From Autumnicola musiva (GTDB lineage Bacteria; Bacteroidota; Bacteroidia; Flavobacteriales; Flavobacteriaceae), in assembly GCF_031846585.1 (NCBI RefSeq), contig NZ_JAVRHK010000005.1, positions 124,001 through 188,000 on the forward strand: a stretch of 64,000 nt of DNA, in the 5' to 3' direction. The position numbers and the translations under genes were made by a program. Under the pieces are notes generated by a model, which was not told the origin of the DNA, searched no databases, and saw nothing but the letters and a program-made list of their open reading frames with translations. Of the stretch, positions 37,038 to 45,536 are shown piece after piece. Numbering within the stretch: position 1 is the stretch's first letter; each line of letters begins with the position of its first letter.

Positions 37038-37045
37038 CAAATGTA
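37038..37045 (-). promoter_or_regulatory. Putative -7 element of dapA
   Basis: Minus strand TACATTTG, an exact TAnnTTTG match, about 107 bp upstream of the dapA start. There is no matching TTTG at the right distance, so confidence is limited. Confidence 0.35.
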
Positions 37046-37259
37046 AAGAAATTTCATGAAGTTTATAATCCAGGCACCCTTACATAAATTGTAAAAGTAC
37101 TTTATTTAACACCTTCTTTTTTTTTGTGAAATTACTGTACATTTTCAGGTATAAATTAATAGCATTGGAAGCACTGCTACTGATTTTATTCAAATATTGA
37201 TAGCTCCCTGGTTTGGAAGAATTAAAGACATTCCCGAAAAACTTCAGCATACCGGGACT

Positions 37260-37292
37260 TTTGCCTTCCTTTGGTAAAACTGTTTATCTTTG
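37260..37292 (+). promoter_or_regulatory. Promoter of the split 5'-nucleotidase operon
   Basis: TTTG (37260-37263), 21-bp spacer, TATCTTTG (37285-37292). Both halves match the Bacteroidota consensus fully. It ends 18 bp before the ATG at 37311 and argues against the upstream in-frame start at 37290, which overlaps the -7 element. Confidence 0.65.
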
Positions 37293-37310
37293 CATCCTCA
37301 AGCAAGAAAA

Positions 37311-38066
37311 ATGAAATCTTACAAATTAGCTTATCTTTTGCTTTGTTCCTTCCTGGTTTTATCCTGTAAATCTGAGTCAAATTCAGCAAAAATTGAAGCA
37401 CAGAGAATAGCCATAGACCAGCGTATTCCACAAGATACCGCGATTACAAGTTATATAGCACCTTATAAGGAGCATATAAATGCCACCTTAGATAGCGCCC
37501 TGGCATACAATCCCGGCAACCTTTCTAAAGATGATGGAGAACTAAATACCGCAATAGGCAATCTAATGGCTGATATTTTAATGGAACAGGCAAATCCTGT
37601 TTTTCGCCAGCGAACCGGGCAAAAAATAGATGCAGTATTGCTGAATCATGGCGGAATACGTGCAAGCCTGAATAAAGGAATAGTTACCGCCCGTTCTGCC
37701 TACGGGCTGATGCCTTTTGAAAATGAAATTGTAGTCGCCGAACTTTCCGGAGCTAAGGTACAGGAAATGCTGCAATATCTTGAAGATGCCGGCACCGCAC
37801 ATCCGGTAAGCGGAGTTCAGATTAAGATGAACAATAATTATAAGATTACAGAAGCCACAATAAACGATAAATCAATTGACAGCAATAAAAATTATTTTGT
37901 GGCAACCTCAGATTATTTACAGCAGGGTGGTGACAATATGATCTTTTTTAAAGATCCTGTAAAGCTTTATCACTTAGATTATAAACTGCGGAATGCCATT
38001 ATTGATTATTTCCGAAAGGTAGACACTATAAAAGCTAAGATTGACAACAGGCTTATTAAGGATTAA
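37311..38066 (+). CDS. 5'-nucleotidase C-terminal (substrate-binding) domain lipoprotein
   Basis: 251 residues from the chosen start. Lipoprotein signal MKSYKLAYLLLCSFLVLSC, then a single 5_nucleotid_C domain: ELNTAIGNLMADILM, LNHGGIRASLNKGIVT, GLMPFENEIVVAELSG and FVATSDYLQQGGDNM, the parts that bind the nucleoside in UshA-type enzymes. The metallophosphatase domain is not in this gene but in the next one, 45 bp downstream. The two products together should make one periplasmic nucleotidase. An in-frame start at 37290 lies within the promoter and is not used. Confidence 0.9.
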   Translation: MKSYKLAYLLLCSFLVLSCKSESNSAKIEAQRIAIDQRIPQDTAITSYIAPYKEHINATLDSALAYNPGNLSKDDGELNTAIGNLMADILMEQANPVFRQRTGQKIDAVLLNHGGIRASLNKGIVTARSAYGLMPFENEIVVAELSGAKVQEMLQYLEDAGTAHPVSGVQIKMNNNYKITEATINDKSIDSNKNYFVATSDYLQQGGDNMIFFKDPVKLYHLDYKLRNAIIDYFRKVDTIKAKIDNRLIKD

Positions 38067-38111
38067 AGATTAAAAAGTTTATAAAAAAATCACTTCAGCT
38101 AAATTTAATAG

Positions 38112-39020
38112 ATGAAAAGAAGAAGTTTTATACAACAAACCTCAGCAGCTACAGCTTTTGTGGGATTCGGCGGCTTATCTTCCCTCTCTTTTAAAGAAGA
38201 TACCCTAAAGCACATAACCATTTTGCACACCAATGACGTGCACAGCCATATTGAAGCTTTTGGGCCTGATGACCCTAAAAATCCAAATATGGGAGGTGTG
38301 GCCAGAAGGGCTACCCTTGTACAGCAAATAAGACAGGAAAATCCAAATACGCTACTTTTAGATGCCGGAGATATTTTTCAGGGAACTCCCTATTTTAATT
38401 TCTATGGCGGAGAACTGGAATTCAAGCTGATGAGCAAATTAAAGTATGATGCCGCCACTATTGGAAATCATGATTTTGATAATGGCATAAACGGACTTTA
38501 CGCGCAACTGCCACACGCCGACTTTAGTTTTATATGCTCTAATTACGATTTTAGCAATACTGTAATGGATGGCCATAGCCTTCCGCATAAAACATTTACC
38601 AAAAACGGGGTTAAAATTGGCATTTTTGGGTTGGGAATTGAACTGCGGGGACTGGTGAATGAGAGATTATACAAGGAGACTAAATATCTTGATCCTGTAG
38701 AAACTGCACAGGAAATGACCAGGATTTTAAAGAACGAAAAACAATGTGACCTGGTAATATGCCTTAGCCATCTTGGCTACAGCTATGATAGTGAAAAAAT
38801 AGATGATGTAAAACTGGCCAGGGCTACTGAGAACATTAACCTGATTATTGGTGGCCATACCCACACTTTTCTTGAAAAGCCAGACATTGAAACTAACAAA
38901 GCAGGTAAAAGTGTACTCGTAAACCAGGTAGGTTGTTATGGGTTATATTTGGGGAGAATCGATTTTTACCTGGACACAGAAGGTAATATGCAGGCAGATG
39001 GTGTGAAAATAGCAGTTTAG
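38112..39020 (+). CDS. 5'-nucleotidase metallophosphatase (catalytic) domain protein
   Basis: 302 residues. The signal has a twin-arginine-like start (MKRRSFIQQTSAATAFVGFG), fitting Tat export of a metal-loaded enzyme. The metal ligand motifs are ITILHTNDVHSHIE, LLDAGDIFQGTPYF, ATIGNHDFDNG, LSHLGYS and IIGGHTHTFLEKP. This is the N-terminal half of UshA-like enzymes as a separate gene; it lacks the C-terminal domain supplied by the preceding gene. It probably releases phosphate from nucleotides in the periplasm. The hybrid kinase gene converges 6 bp downstream. Confidence 0.92.
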   Translation: MKRRSFIQQTSAATAFVGFGGLSSLSFKEDTLKHITILHTNDVHSHIEAFGPDDPKNPNMGGVARRATLVQQIRQENPNTLLLDAGDIFQGTPYFNFYGGELEFKLMSKLKYDAATIGNHDFDNGINGLYAQLPHADFSFICSNYDFSNTVMDGHSLPHKTFTKNGVKIGIFGLGIELRGLVNERLYKETKYLDPVETAQEMTRILKNEKQCDLVICLSHLGYSYDSEKIDDVKLARATENINLIIGGHTHTFLEKPDIETNKAGKSVLVNQVGCYGLYLGRIDFYLDTEGNMQADGVKIAV

Positions 39021-39026
39021 GCCCGC

Positions 39027-41252
39027 TCAGGATTCTGCTGGCACTTCCCGGCTGTCAATATTCCTGTAAATAATCCTGTAGAATTGCTGCACATCATAAG
39101 GTTTAACAATAATATCATTCATCCCGGCTGTAAAAATTTTCTCCCGCATTTCATCTACCTCAACTGCTGTAAGTGCAACTATTGGCACCTGGGAATTAAA
39201 ACTCCTTATTTTCCCCGTAGCTTTAAGGCCACCAATTCCGGGCATATTAAGATCCATAAGAACAAGGTGGTAATCTTCTTTGTTCAGGATTTCTATTGCC
39301 TCTTCCCCGCTGCCGGCAACCTCACATCTAAAATTCTTCTTTTCAAGAATTCGGCTTGTCACTACCTGATTTATACGATTATCATCCACAATTAAAATTT
39401 TCTTCGGAAGCAGGGCATCTTCGCCAGTACTTAATTCCTCTTCCTGTTCAATTTGTGCTGGTTTCTCCTGCTTTTGGATATCTTTTTCAAATTCTATTTC
39501 AAAACTAAAAGTACTTCCTTCTTCCTCTTTACTTTCCAGATAAATTTCAGAATTATGCAATTCCAGTAATTTCTTCACGATTGGAAGCCCCAATCCCGTA
39601 CCCTGGTAATTGTAATTTGCTGTTCGTAACTGGGAAAATTCTTCAAAAATTTGAGCTTGCTTATTTTCCGGAATACCTATACCGTCATCTTTCACTTCAA
39701 AATAAACAAAACACCTCTCATCTTTAACCTTTTCAAGACGGGCAGAAAGGTAAATATTCCCCATCTCAGTAAACTTGACGGCATTCCCCACCAGGTTCAT
39801 CAATATTTGTGACAGCCGCACAGGATCCCCCATTAAATAAGAAGGGATATCTTTATCTATACTCATATGTATTTTATTGCTATTCTGCACCCTGGAAAAT
39901 TCAAAGGTATTCAGGATGCTGGCCATCAAATCTTTAAGATGGAAAGATATATTATCCAGTTTTACAAGGTTGGATTCCATCTTATTCATTTGCAATACAT
40001 CATTTATAAGTGCAAGTAAATAATCTGCTGAAAATTTCAAGGATTTCAGGTCATTTTCATGTTTCTTAAGGCCTTTATCTTCCAGCAGCAAAGAAGTAAG
40101 CCCTATTACCCCGTATAAAGGCGTCCTTATTTCATGGCTTACCGTAGAGAAAAACTGGGTTTTAAGCTTTGAAAGGCGTTCAGCTTCATTCTTGGATTCC
40201 TGAAGCTGATTATTTTTTACCTTAAGTTCCTCAATTAATTTTTTCCTGTCGCGGTTGATTTTATTCAGGCTAAAAAGAATTACCACGAGTATAATGGAAG
40301 AGACAAGCATAATGAAGAGCTTCTCATTGGATTTCCTTATTATTTTTGCCTGATATTCCTGTTCACTTTCGGCAAGTTCCAGGTTGTGTTGATATTTATT
40401 ATTATCGAACCTGGCATTTGCTATTTCTATTTGGCGCAGCCTGTCTTTTTCAAAAATCTGTGAATTGTACTTTTCATATTGATCCAAAGCAGCATAAGCC
40501 TCTTTAAAATCTTCCGTTTTAAAGAGCAATTTTGCGTAAGCTTTATACGCCATCGAAGCCTCTAATAAATAGGAAAATTCATCTGCCACTTCAATGGCAT
40601 CTTCAAAATAAGCTTTAGCATTTTTTAGCTCATCCTTCCCGGCATAATACCTGCCCGTAAGAAAATTAAGTTGCGATAAAAGGTAATTATCTGTAATTGC
40701 AGATTCCTTTTGTAATCTCCATGCTTTATCCAGATACGGTTTTGCTTTTTCCAGCTTCTCATTATCGAGATAGGTCCAGGCAATATTCACCGTGGGATAT
40801 AAAATTTCATTTTTTACCTCCAGCTCTGTAGCAAGATGTATTGCTTTTTCGTAATAAGTGATTCCTTCATTTGCCGTTTCGTTATTGTCGGCATAAATAT
40901 TCCCAAGGTTATTGATGGCCCAGAGGATGAGTGTATCGTTTTTAGATTTTTCAGCATATTCAAGTGCATTTTCATAATGCCCTTTTGCGCGAAGCGTGTC
41001 ACTTAAGTCGGTGTAACTTGCCCCCAGAAGATTATGGGCATGAAAAAGATAGCTGTTATTATCCCGAAATCGAGCTTCCTCTATTAATTTCCTGGCTTCG
41101 GAAATCCCATCATTATAATTGTAGATACCTATATAATCTGAAGATTTCCAGTATATAGAATCAAGAAATGCATCCCGGCAGGCTTCAGTTTGGGCAATTG
41201 CCGGCACAAAAGCCCATAGCAAAAAAATAAGCGTAAAACAGCTTCTCTTCAA
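39027..41252 (-). CDS. Hybrid sensor histidine kinase/response regulator with TPR sensor
   Basis: 741 residues. Signal peptide (ends near PAIAQ), TPR-type periplasmic sensor (about 35-300), transmembrane segment (about 311-330), coiled coil, HisKA with phospho-acceptor His373 (FFSTVSHEIRTPLYGVIGL), HATPase_c (NLVGNAVKFT, DDGIGIP, GTGLGLPIVKKL), a Glu-rich linker and a C-terminal receiver domain with Asp667 (LVLMDLNMPG) and Lys in IIVKPYD. TPR-sensing hybrid kinases of this sort are common in Bacteroidota; stimulus and target are unknown. No separate DNA-binding regulator lies beside it. Confidence 0.93.
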   Translation of the reverse strand: MKRSCFTLIFLLWAFVPAIAQTEACRDAFLDSIYWKSSDYIGIYNYNDGISEARKLIEEARFRDNNSYLFHAHNLLGASYTDLSDTLRAKGHYENALEYAEKSKNDTLILWAINNLGNIYADNNETANEGITYYEKAIHLATELEVKNEILYPTVNIAWTYLDNEKLEKAKPYLDKAWRLQKESAITDNYLLSQLNFLTGRYYAGKDELKNAKAYFEDAIEVADEFSYLLEASMAYKAYAKLLFKTEDFKEAYAALDQYEKYNSQIFEKDRLRQIEIANARFDNNKYQHNLELAESEQEYQAKIIRKSNEKLFIMLVSSIILVVILFSLNKINRDRKKLIEELKVKNNQLQESKNEAERLSKLKTQFFSTVSHEIRTPLYGVIGLTSLLLEDKGLKKHENDLKSLKFSADYLLALINDVLQMNKMESNLVKLDNISFHLKDLMASILNTFEFSRVQNSNKIHMSIDKDIPSYLMGDPVRLSQILMNLVGNAVKFTEMGNIYLSARLEKVKDERCFVYFEVKDDGIGIPENKQAQIFEEFSQLRTANYNYQGTGLGLPIVKKLLELHNSEIYLESKEEEGSTFSFEIEFEKDIQKQEKPAQIEQEEELSTGEDALLPKKILIVDDNRINQVVTSRILEKKNFRCEVAGSGEEAIEILNKEDYHLVLMDLNMPGIGGLKATGKIRSFNSQVPIVALTAVEVDEMREKIFTAGMNDIIVKPYDVQQFYRIIYRNIDSREVPAES

Positions 41253-41386
41253 TTAGTTGACAGGTTAGGTCCAGTAATAAGGGACACGAAAATTAGGTTA
41301 TTTTAACGAACTACACAAAAATAATTTATCAACCCTGTTAAATGAACTATGAATAATATGTATTTTAGTGCCACATACTTTCACCC

Positions 41387-41746
41387 ATGAAATACCCATG
41401 GCATCTTTATCTTATGGCGGCAATCTATATTCTTGCCGGCATTAATCATTTTGTGAGGCCAAAAATGTATATACGAATTATGCCCTCCTACCTTCCCGCT
41501 CATAAACTCCTGGTCTATCTTAGCGGAATTGCGGAAGCTTTGCTAGGTATGGCGTTGTGTTTTGAAGCAACTAAAAACATTGCTGTTTATGGGATAATTG
41601 CTATGCTAGCTGTTTTTTTACCGGTACATTTTTATATGCTTTCTTCTGAAAAAGCAGGTGCCGGGCTACCTAAATGGGCCCTGGTTTTGAGAATTCCGCT
41701 GCAATTCTTTCTCATGTGGTGGGCATGGTTTTATCTAAGATTTTAA
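41387..41746 (+). CDS. DoxX-family membrane protein
   Basis: 119 residues with four predicted membrane helices (YLMAAIYILAGINHFVRP, LVYLSGIAEALLGMAL, IAVYGIIAMLAVFLPVHF, PLQFFLMWWAWFYLRF). This matches small DoxX/DoxD-like proteins, whose role is poorly known. The AlkB gene starts on the next base after the stop, so the two are translated from one message. Confidence 0.8.
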   Translation: MKYPWHLYLMAAIYILAGINHFVRPKMYIRIMPSYLPAHKLLVYLSGIAEALLGMALCFEATKNIAVYGIIAMLAVFLPVHFYMLSSEKAGAGLPKWALVLRIPLQFFLMWWAWFYLRF

Positions 41747-42328
41747 ATGAAACACGAAATTCCAGAATTACCTGATGCCGAAATTTTCTATTTTCCCAAT
41801 TTCTTTTCTGAAGTTGATGCAGATCTTTATTTAGAGCAATTACTGAAGGATACGCCCTGGAAACAGGATAAAATTAGGATATTCGGAAAAGAAATGCTTC
41901 AGCCAAGGCTTACTGCTTTGTATGCAGATAACGGCAAAGATTATAAATATTCGGGACTTACCATGCATCCGCAACCTTTTTCTGAAACATTACTAAAGAT
42001 AAAGGAAGCAGTAGAAAAAGTATCTGATGTTCGTTTTACTACCTGCCTCTTGAATTTATACCGCAACGGAAAGGACAGCATGGGCTGGCACGCAGATGAC
42101 GAGAAAGAACTGGGAGATAATCCTGAAATTGTATCTGTTAGTTTTGGTGCTGAAAGGATTTTCCATCTACGGCACAAATCTAAAACTGCCAAATTTAAGC
42201 TTAAACTTGAAAATGGCAGTTTATTAGTTATGAAAGGCCCTACTCAACATTTCTGGAAACATCAGCTTCCAAAAACCAAAAAAGAAATAGGATCAAGAAT
42301 AAATCTCACCTTCAGAAGAATTGAATAA
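41747..42328 (+). CDS. alkB: Alpha-ketoglutarate-dependent dioxygenase, AlkB family
   Basis: 193 residues, the AlkB2/3-like length. Iron ligands are His115 and Asp117 (MGWHADDE) and His172 (FWKHQLPKT), and the 2-oxoglutarate-binding arginines are in GSRINLTFRR (Arg184, Arg190). The LTALYADNGKDYKYSG segment and NLYRNGKDSMG fit the nucleotide-flipping family. It removes methyl groups from damaged bases by oxidation. It starts immediately after the DoxX gene; the S1/P1 nuclease gene converges 2 bp downstream. Confidence 0.92.
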   Translation: MKHEIPELPDAEIFYFPNFFSEVDADLYLEQLLKDTPWKQDKIRIFGKEMLQPRLTALYADNGKDYKYSGLTMHPQPFSETLLKIKEAVEKVSDVRFTTCLLNLYRNGKDSMGWHADDEKELGDNPEIVSVSFGAERIFHLRHKSKTAKFKLKLENGSLLVMKGPTQHFWKHQLPKTKKEIGSRINLTFRRIE

Positions 42329-42330
42329 TC

Positions 42331-43113
42331 CTATCCAAAAAGCCCATTAAGAACTTTAGCAAGGCGCAGGCCTCCTTTATGAAGTTGTTCCAGTACCAGC
42401 GGGAAACGATCATACATACATTCATATCCCAGATTATCTTCATTATCTACAGACGCATAAAGTTCACCGGCCAAATCACGGGATTCATAAACCCAGTCAA
42501 GAAGACTGCCGGATTTTATTTTTTCCATCTCTTCCTTAGAAATATTTTTGGTATTCTCTGCCAGCTCGGTGTAGCTCATTTGAAAAGAGTCTATCATTTC
42601 GCTGTCCCATACCCTATGAATATTAGAATCGTCTCCAAACCATTTTACTTTTATATCATTCCCGCCTTTATCTTCACTTCTTCCGGCGTGGAAAGGCTGA
42701 TGCAGATCCCCCATAAAATGCACCAGCATTTTCAGGTAAAACTGCTTCTCCTCTTTTGCAGCTCCACCATCCTCTAAAACCGAGATGCACTTTCTAATAG
42801 CCTGTACCAGGTCTCCCTGAGGATTAGCTTCTTCAGGTTTATATTCTTCATCTTCAGGATCTATATTTACATAATGCCAGGGACCGTACTGGCGAAATTC
42901 CGGGTCACTTTTAATATCATCGGCATAATTTGCCACAAAGGCAAGACTTCTTCCGTTTAATAAATCTCTGATATTGCGTTTGGCTTTTTTGGTAAGATAG
43001 GACTCTGCAATTTCAGCAGTGGCCCTGTGACCGGTTTTTCCCCAATCATCATTATTTGCAAGGGCAGTATTTATAAATACTACAGAAAGGAATAGCACTA
43101 AAAAAGGTTTCAT
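42331..43113 (-). CDS. S1/P1-type zinc-dependent nuclease
   Basis: 260 residues with a signal peptide ending around INTALA. Trp24 in DDWGKTGHRATAEIA corresponds to the N-terminal Trp that binds zinc after processing; His and Asp ligands are in YADDIKSDPEFRQYGPWHYV, MGDLHQPFHAGR and NDIKVKWFGDDSNIHRVWDS. The family cleaves single-stranded DNA and RNA and can release 3'-phosphates. It is secreted or periplasmic. The mature Trp would need four residues (NNDD) removed beyond the signal cleavage, or cleavage just before W. Confidence 0.92.
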   Translation of the reverse strand: MKPFLVLFLSVVFINTALANNDDWGKTGHRATAEIAESYLTKKAKRNIRDLLNGRSLAFVANYADDIKSDPEFRQYGPWHYVNIDPEDEEYKPEEANPQGDLVQAIRKCISVLEDGGAAKEEKQFYLKMLVHFMGDLHQPFHAGRSEDKGGNDIKVKWFGDDSNIHRVWDSEMIDSFQMSYTELAENTKNISKEEMEKIKSGSLLDWVYESRDLAGELYASVDNEDNLGYECMYDRFPLVLEQLHKGGLRLAKVLNGLFG

Positions 43114-43234
43114 GTTTTACAATTTTCGGCTAAGATATGGAACAAGAAGAAATTAATTGTTAAAGTATAGGTTTAATACTTTTTAAATTAATATATTGAT
43201 GATATCAAATTAATATCAAATAACATCTTCAGTC

Positions 43235-44095
43235 ATGACACAGGAAAAACATTTAAAACCCTCTAACGGTTACCTGATGCTTTTTATCTTTCTAATCCTT
43301 TTAATTGGGAGTATCATAGGCTTTACCATAGCAAAAACAGTGTGGTTCGGCCTGGGCTTTTTGATTTCACTAGTACTGCTTCCCGGATTTATCCTGGTAA
43401 ATCCTAATGAATCCCGTGTATTGCTCCTATTTGGAGATTACAGGGGTACTGTGAAGAAAAACGGCCTCTTTTGGGTAAATCCCTTTTACACCAAAAAGAA
43501 AATTTCCCTGCGGGCCAGAAATTTTGACAGTGAACGCTTAAAAGTAAATGATAAGCTGGGAAACCCGGTAATGATTAGTACCATTTTAGTGTGGCGTGTA
43601 AAAGATACCTTTAAAGCTTCTTTTGATGTTGACAATTTTGAAAATTTTGTGGTGGTGCAAACCGATGCCGCTGTAAGAAAACTGGCCAGTTTATATCCCT
43701 ATGACAATTTTGCCGATGAAGGCCTGGATGAAGATATTACTCTTCGCTCCAGCATGAACGAAGTTAGTGATGCCCTGGAAAAGGAACTTGAAGAAAGGCT
43801 GAATATTGCCGGAATAGAAGTGCTTGAAGCAAGGATAGGTTACCTGGCCTACGCTAATGAAATCGCCAGTGCCATGTTAAAAAGGCAACAGGCTACAGCC
43901 ATAGTTGCAGCAAGGCATAAAATTGTTGAAGGTGCCGTAAGTATGGTAGAAATGGCCCTCACAGAATTAAGCCAAAAGCAAATAGTGGAACTAGATGATG
44001 AGCGCCGTACTGCAATGGTAAGTAATTTAATGGTTATTTTGTGCGGAGACAGAGATGCGAGTCCCGTGGTGAACGCAGGAACTTTAAACCATTAA
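43235..44095 (+). CDS. SPFH (band 7/stomatin-like) domain membrane protein
   Basis: 286 residues. Two hydrophobic segments at the N-terminus (about 13-34 and 36-56) precede an SPFH domain (about 60-230: NESRVLLLFGDYRGTVKKNG, YTKKKISLRARNFDSERL, VDNFENFVVVQTDAAVRKLA) and a helical C-terminal part that ends with MVSNLMVILCGDRDASPVVN. SPFH proteins form large ring assemblies that organise membrane regions. The gene begins a cluster with a small Arc-type regulator (44364) and a HAD phosphatase (44532). Confidence 0.9.
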   Translation: MTQEKHLKPSNGYLMLFIFLILLIGSIIGFTIAKTVWFGLGFLISLVLLPGFILVNPNESRVLLLFGDYRGTVKKNGLFWVNPFYTKKKISLRARNFDSERLKVNDKLGNPVMISTILVWRVKDTFKASFDVDNFENFVVVQTDAAVRKLASLYPYDNFADEGLDEDITLRSSMNEVSDALEKELEERLNIAGIEVLEARIGYLAYANEIASAMLKRQQATAIVAARHKIVEGAVSMVEMALTELSQKQIVELDDERRTAMVSNLMVILCGDRDASPVVNAGTLNH

Positions 44096-44255
44096 TTTTT
44101 ATGGTACCGATAATCTTTAAAGAAAAACAAAATTTCAGGAAATAAAGGAATTCAACTGTTAACCAAAAAGAAAAAATCCTTTCTTATGGGCACCAGGGAA
44201 CCAGATGGAGCAGCCAGAACTATAAAAAATCACCTTCAGAAACAATTAACTACCT

Positions 44256-44270
44256 GTGGGGCAAGTCCAC
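44256..44270. repeat. REP-like hairpin GTGG...CCAC, copy 2
   Basis: GTGGGGCAAGTCCAC forms a GTGG/CCAC stem around GGCAAGT, followed by GAGGTATGAA. It shares the GGCAAG core with the elements at 7812 and 44305. Confidence 0.4.
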
Positions 44271-44304
44271 GAGGTATGAATCGGAAAAAACATTTCAGAA
44301 TTTA

Positions 44305-44347
44305 GAGGCAAGCCTCGGGAAATTAAACCCTCAATGAGGGATTAAAA
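44305..44347. repeat. REP-like dispersed palindromic element, copy 3
   Basis: Two tight hairpins in a row: GAGG-CAAG-CCTC (44305-44316) and CCCTC-AAT-GAGGG (44328-44340), followed by ATTAAAA. About 85% alike, by eye, to 7818-7857. The second hairpin stands about 24 bp before the Arc-type gene's start. Confidence 0.55.
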
Positions 44348-44363
44348 GGAAAAAGAAGAAGTA

Positions 44364-44531
44364 ATGAGTAAAAAGAAAGCATTTGCACTACGAGTGGACG
44401 AGGAGATGCTGAAGGCTATTGAAAAATGGGCTGCTGATGAATTCAGAAGCACCAATGGCCAGATTGAGTGGATGCTGAACAAATCATTAAAAGAAGCAAA
44501 CAGAGATCCTAAAAATAAAAACAAAGAATAA
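44364..44531 (+). CDS. Small Arc-type ribbon-helix-helix DNA-binding protein
   Basis: 55 residues (MSKKKAFALRVDEEMLKAIE, then KWAADEFRSTNGQIEWMLNK). The pattern is a beta strand (KAFALRV), a helix (DEEMLKAIEKWAADEF) and a second helix after RSTNGQIEWML, as in Arc/MetJ-type repressors. It is preceded by a purine-rich GAAGAAG. Its stop (44529-44531) is directly followed by the ATG of the HAD gene at 44532, so the two are coupled. Likely a dimeric transcription factor, possibly acting on this cluster; the target is unknown. Confidence 0.82.
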   Translation: MSKKKAFALRVDEEMLKAIEKWAADEFRSTNGQIEWMLNKSLKEANRDPKNKNKE

Positions 44532-45356
44532 ATGCCTTACAAAATTATCTTTTCAGACATCGACGGAACTTTACTTAATTCAAAAAAAGTCCTTTCTGAC
44601 CATACCATTGAAACCATTCAGAATATTAGCGATAAAATCCCTTTTGTACTTATTTCAGCGAGGATGCCAAAAGCCATGCATCACCTTCAGGATGACCTCA
44701 ACATAAAGCACTACCCAATTATTGCCTATAACGGCGGATTGGTAATGGTGGGCGAAAAAACTATCAGTTCCACAACTATACCTATTGAAATTGTTGAAAA
44801 ATTGCATGAATTTAATTCTGAACTCAACTGCCATTTAAGCCTTTACCATGAAGATGAATGGTATGTTCCGCAGATTGACAAATGGTCTGAACGCGAGGAA
44901 GCGAATACAAAAGTTGCCCCGGAAGTAAAACCTAATGCTGAAGCGATCAAAAAATGGAAAAATGAAGGCAAAGGTGCGCACAAAGTAATGGCTATGGGCA
45001 CTGAAGAAGATATTGACAGCATCAGGGATTATCTTAACAAAAATTTTCCGGAAGAACTTCATTTATACCGCTCCAAATCTACTTATCTGGAAATCGCCAA
45101 CAGAAATATTTCCAAATTCAGCGCCATTCAACTACTTCTAAAAGAGCATTATCAAATGGATATTAAGGATTGTATTGCTTTTGGTGATAATTATAACGAT
45201 GTGGAGATGATAGAAGGAGTGGGAATGGGCATAGCGGTGGCCAATGCCCGGGATGAAGTGCTTAGAGTTGCCAACACAGTTACCCACGCAGGAATTGAAG
45301 ACGGTGTAGCGAAGAGTTTACGGGAGCTTTTCAAACTTCAAAATTCACGAGTTTAA
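44532..45356 (+). CDS. Cof-type HAD-IIB phosphatase
   Basis: 274 residues. HAD motif I FSDIDGTLLNSKK (nucleophile Asp), motif II LISARMP, a class IIB cap (about 80-190) and motifs III/IV KFSAIQLLLKEHY and FGDNYNDVEMIE. Cof-type enzymes dephosphorylate small sugar or cofactor phosphates (FMN, PLP, sugar phosphates); the specificity cannot be read here. The start is the ATG that touches the stop of the Arc-type gene. Confidence 0.93.
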   Translation: MPYKIIFSDIDGTLLNSKKVLSDHTIETIQNISDKIPFVLISARMPKAMHHLQDDLNIKHYPIIAYNGGLVMVGEKTISSTTIPIEIVEKLHEFNSELNCHLSLYHEDEWYVPQIDKWSEREEANTKVAPEVKPNAEAIKKWKNEGKGAHKVMAMGTEEDIDSIRDYLNKNFPEELHLYRSKSTYLEIANRNISKFSAIQLLLKEHYQMDIKDCIAFGDNYNDVEMIEGVGMGIAVANARDEVLRVANTVTHAGIEDGVAKSLRELFKLQNSRV

Positions 45357-45505
45357 ACATTTTTAAAAATTTCTATACCCCTTAAATCGTGAGAAAAAGC
45401 CAGTGTTTCTCCTGCTGAACCTTTATGGCTCGGGAGGCAGCCAGATTCATGATGACATTCATTCTTACTTTTAGCGGGACATTCAAAAAAAGTTTCTTAA
45501 AATTG

Positions 45506-45513
45506 TATTTTTG
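45506..45513 (+). promoter_or_regulatory. -7 element of the DUF819 gene
   Basis: TATTTTTG matches TAnnTTTG exactly, 23 bp before the ATG at 45537; no clear -33 element at the usual distance. Confidence 0.4.
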
Positions 45514-45536
45514 CCGTCACAACTACATTTTACTCT

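Larger units (their letters stand above)
36932..37310. other. Divergent intergenic region dapA / 5'-nucleotidase genes
   Basis: 379 bp without a gene. It holds a minus-strand -7 element for dapA (37038-37045) and a strong plus-strand promoter at 37260-37292. The middle (about 37050-37250) shows no open frame, tRNA or hairpin that I can support. Confidence 0.5.
44096..44363. other. Gap between the SPFH and Arc genes with palindromic repeats
   Basis: 268 bp without a gene. It contains two REP-like hairpins (44256-44270; 44305-44347). The first 150 bp show no open frame with recognisable content. Confidence 0.5.

Noticed and set aside
45357..45536. Possible small gene or repeat in the gap before the DUF819 gene
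   Set aside because: No frame with a start and recognisable content; the GGCTCGGGAGGCAGCC segment resembles the REP-like elements only superficially.
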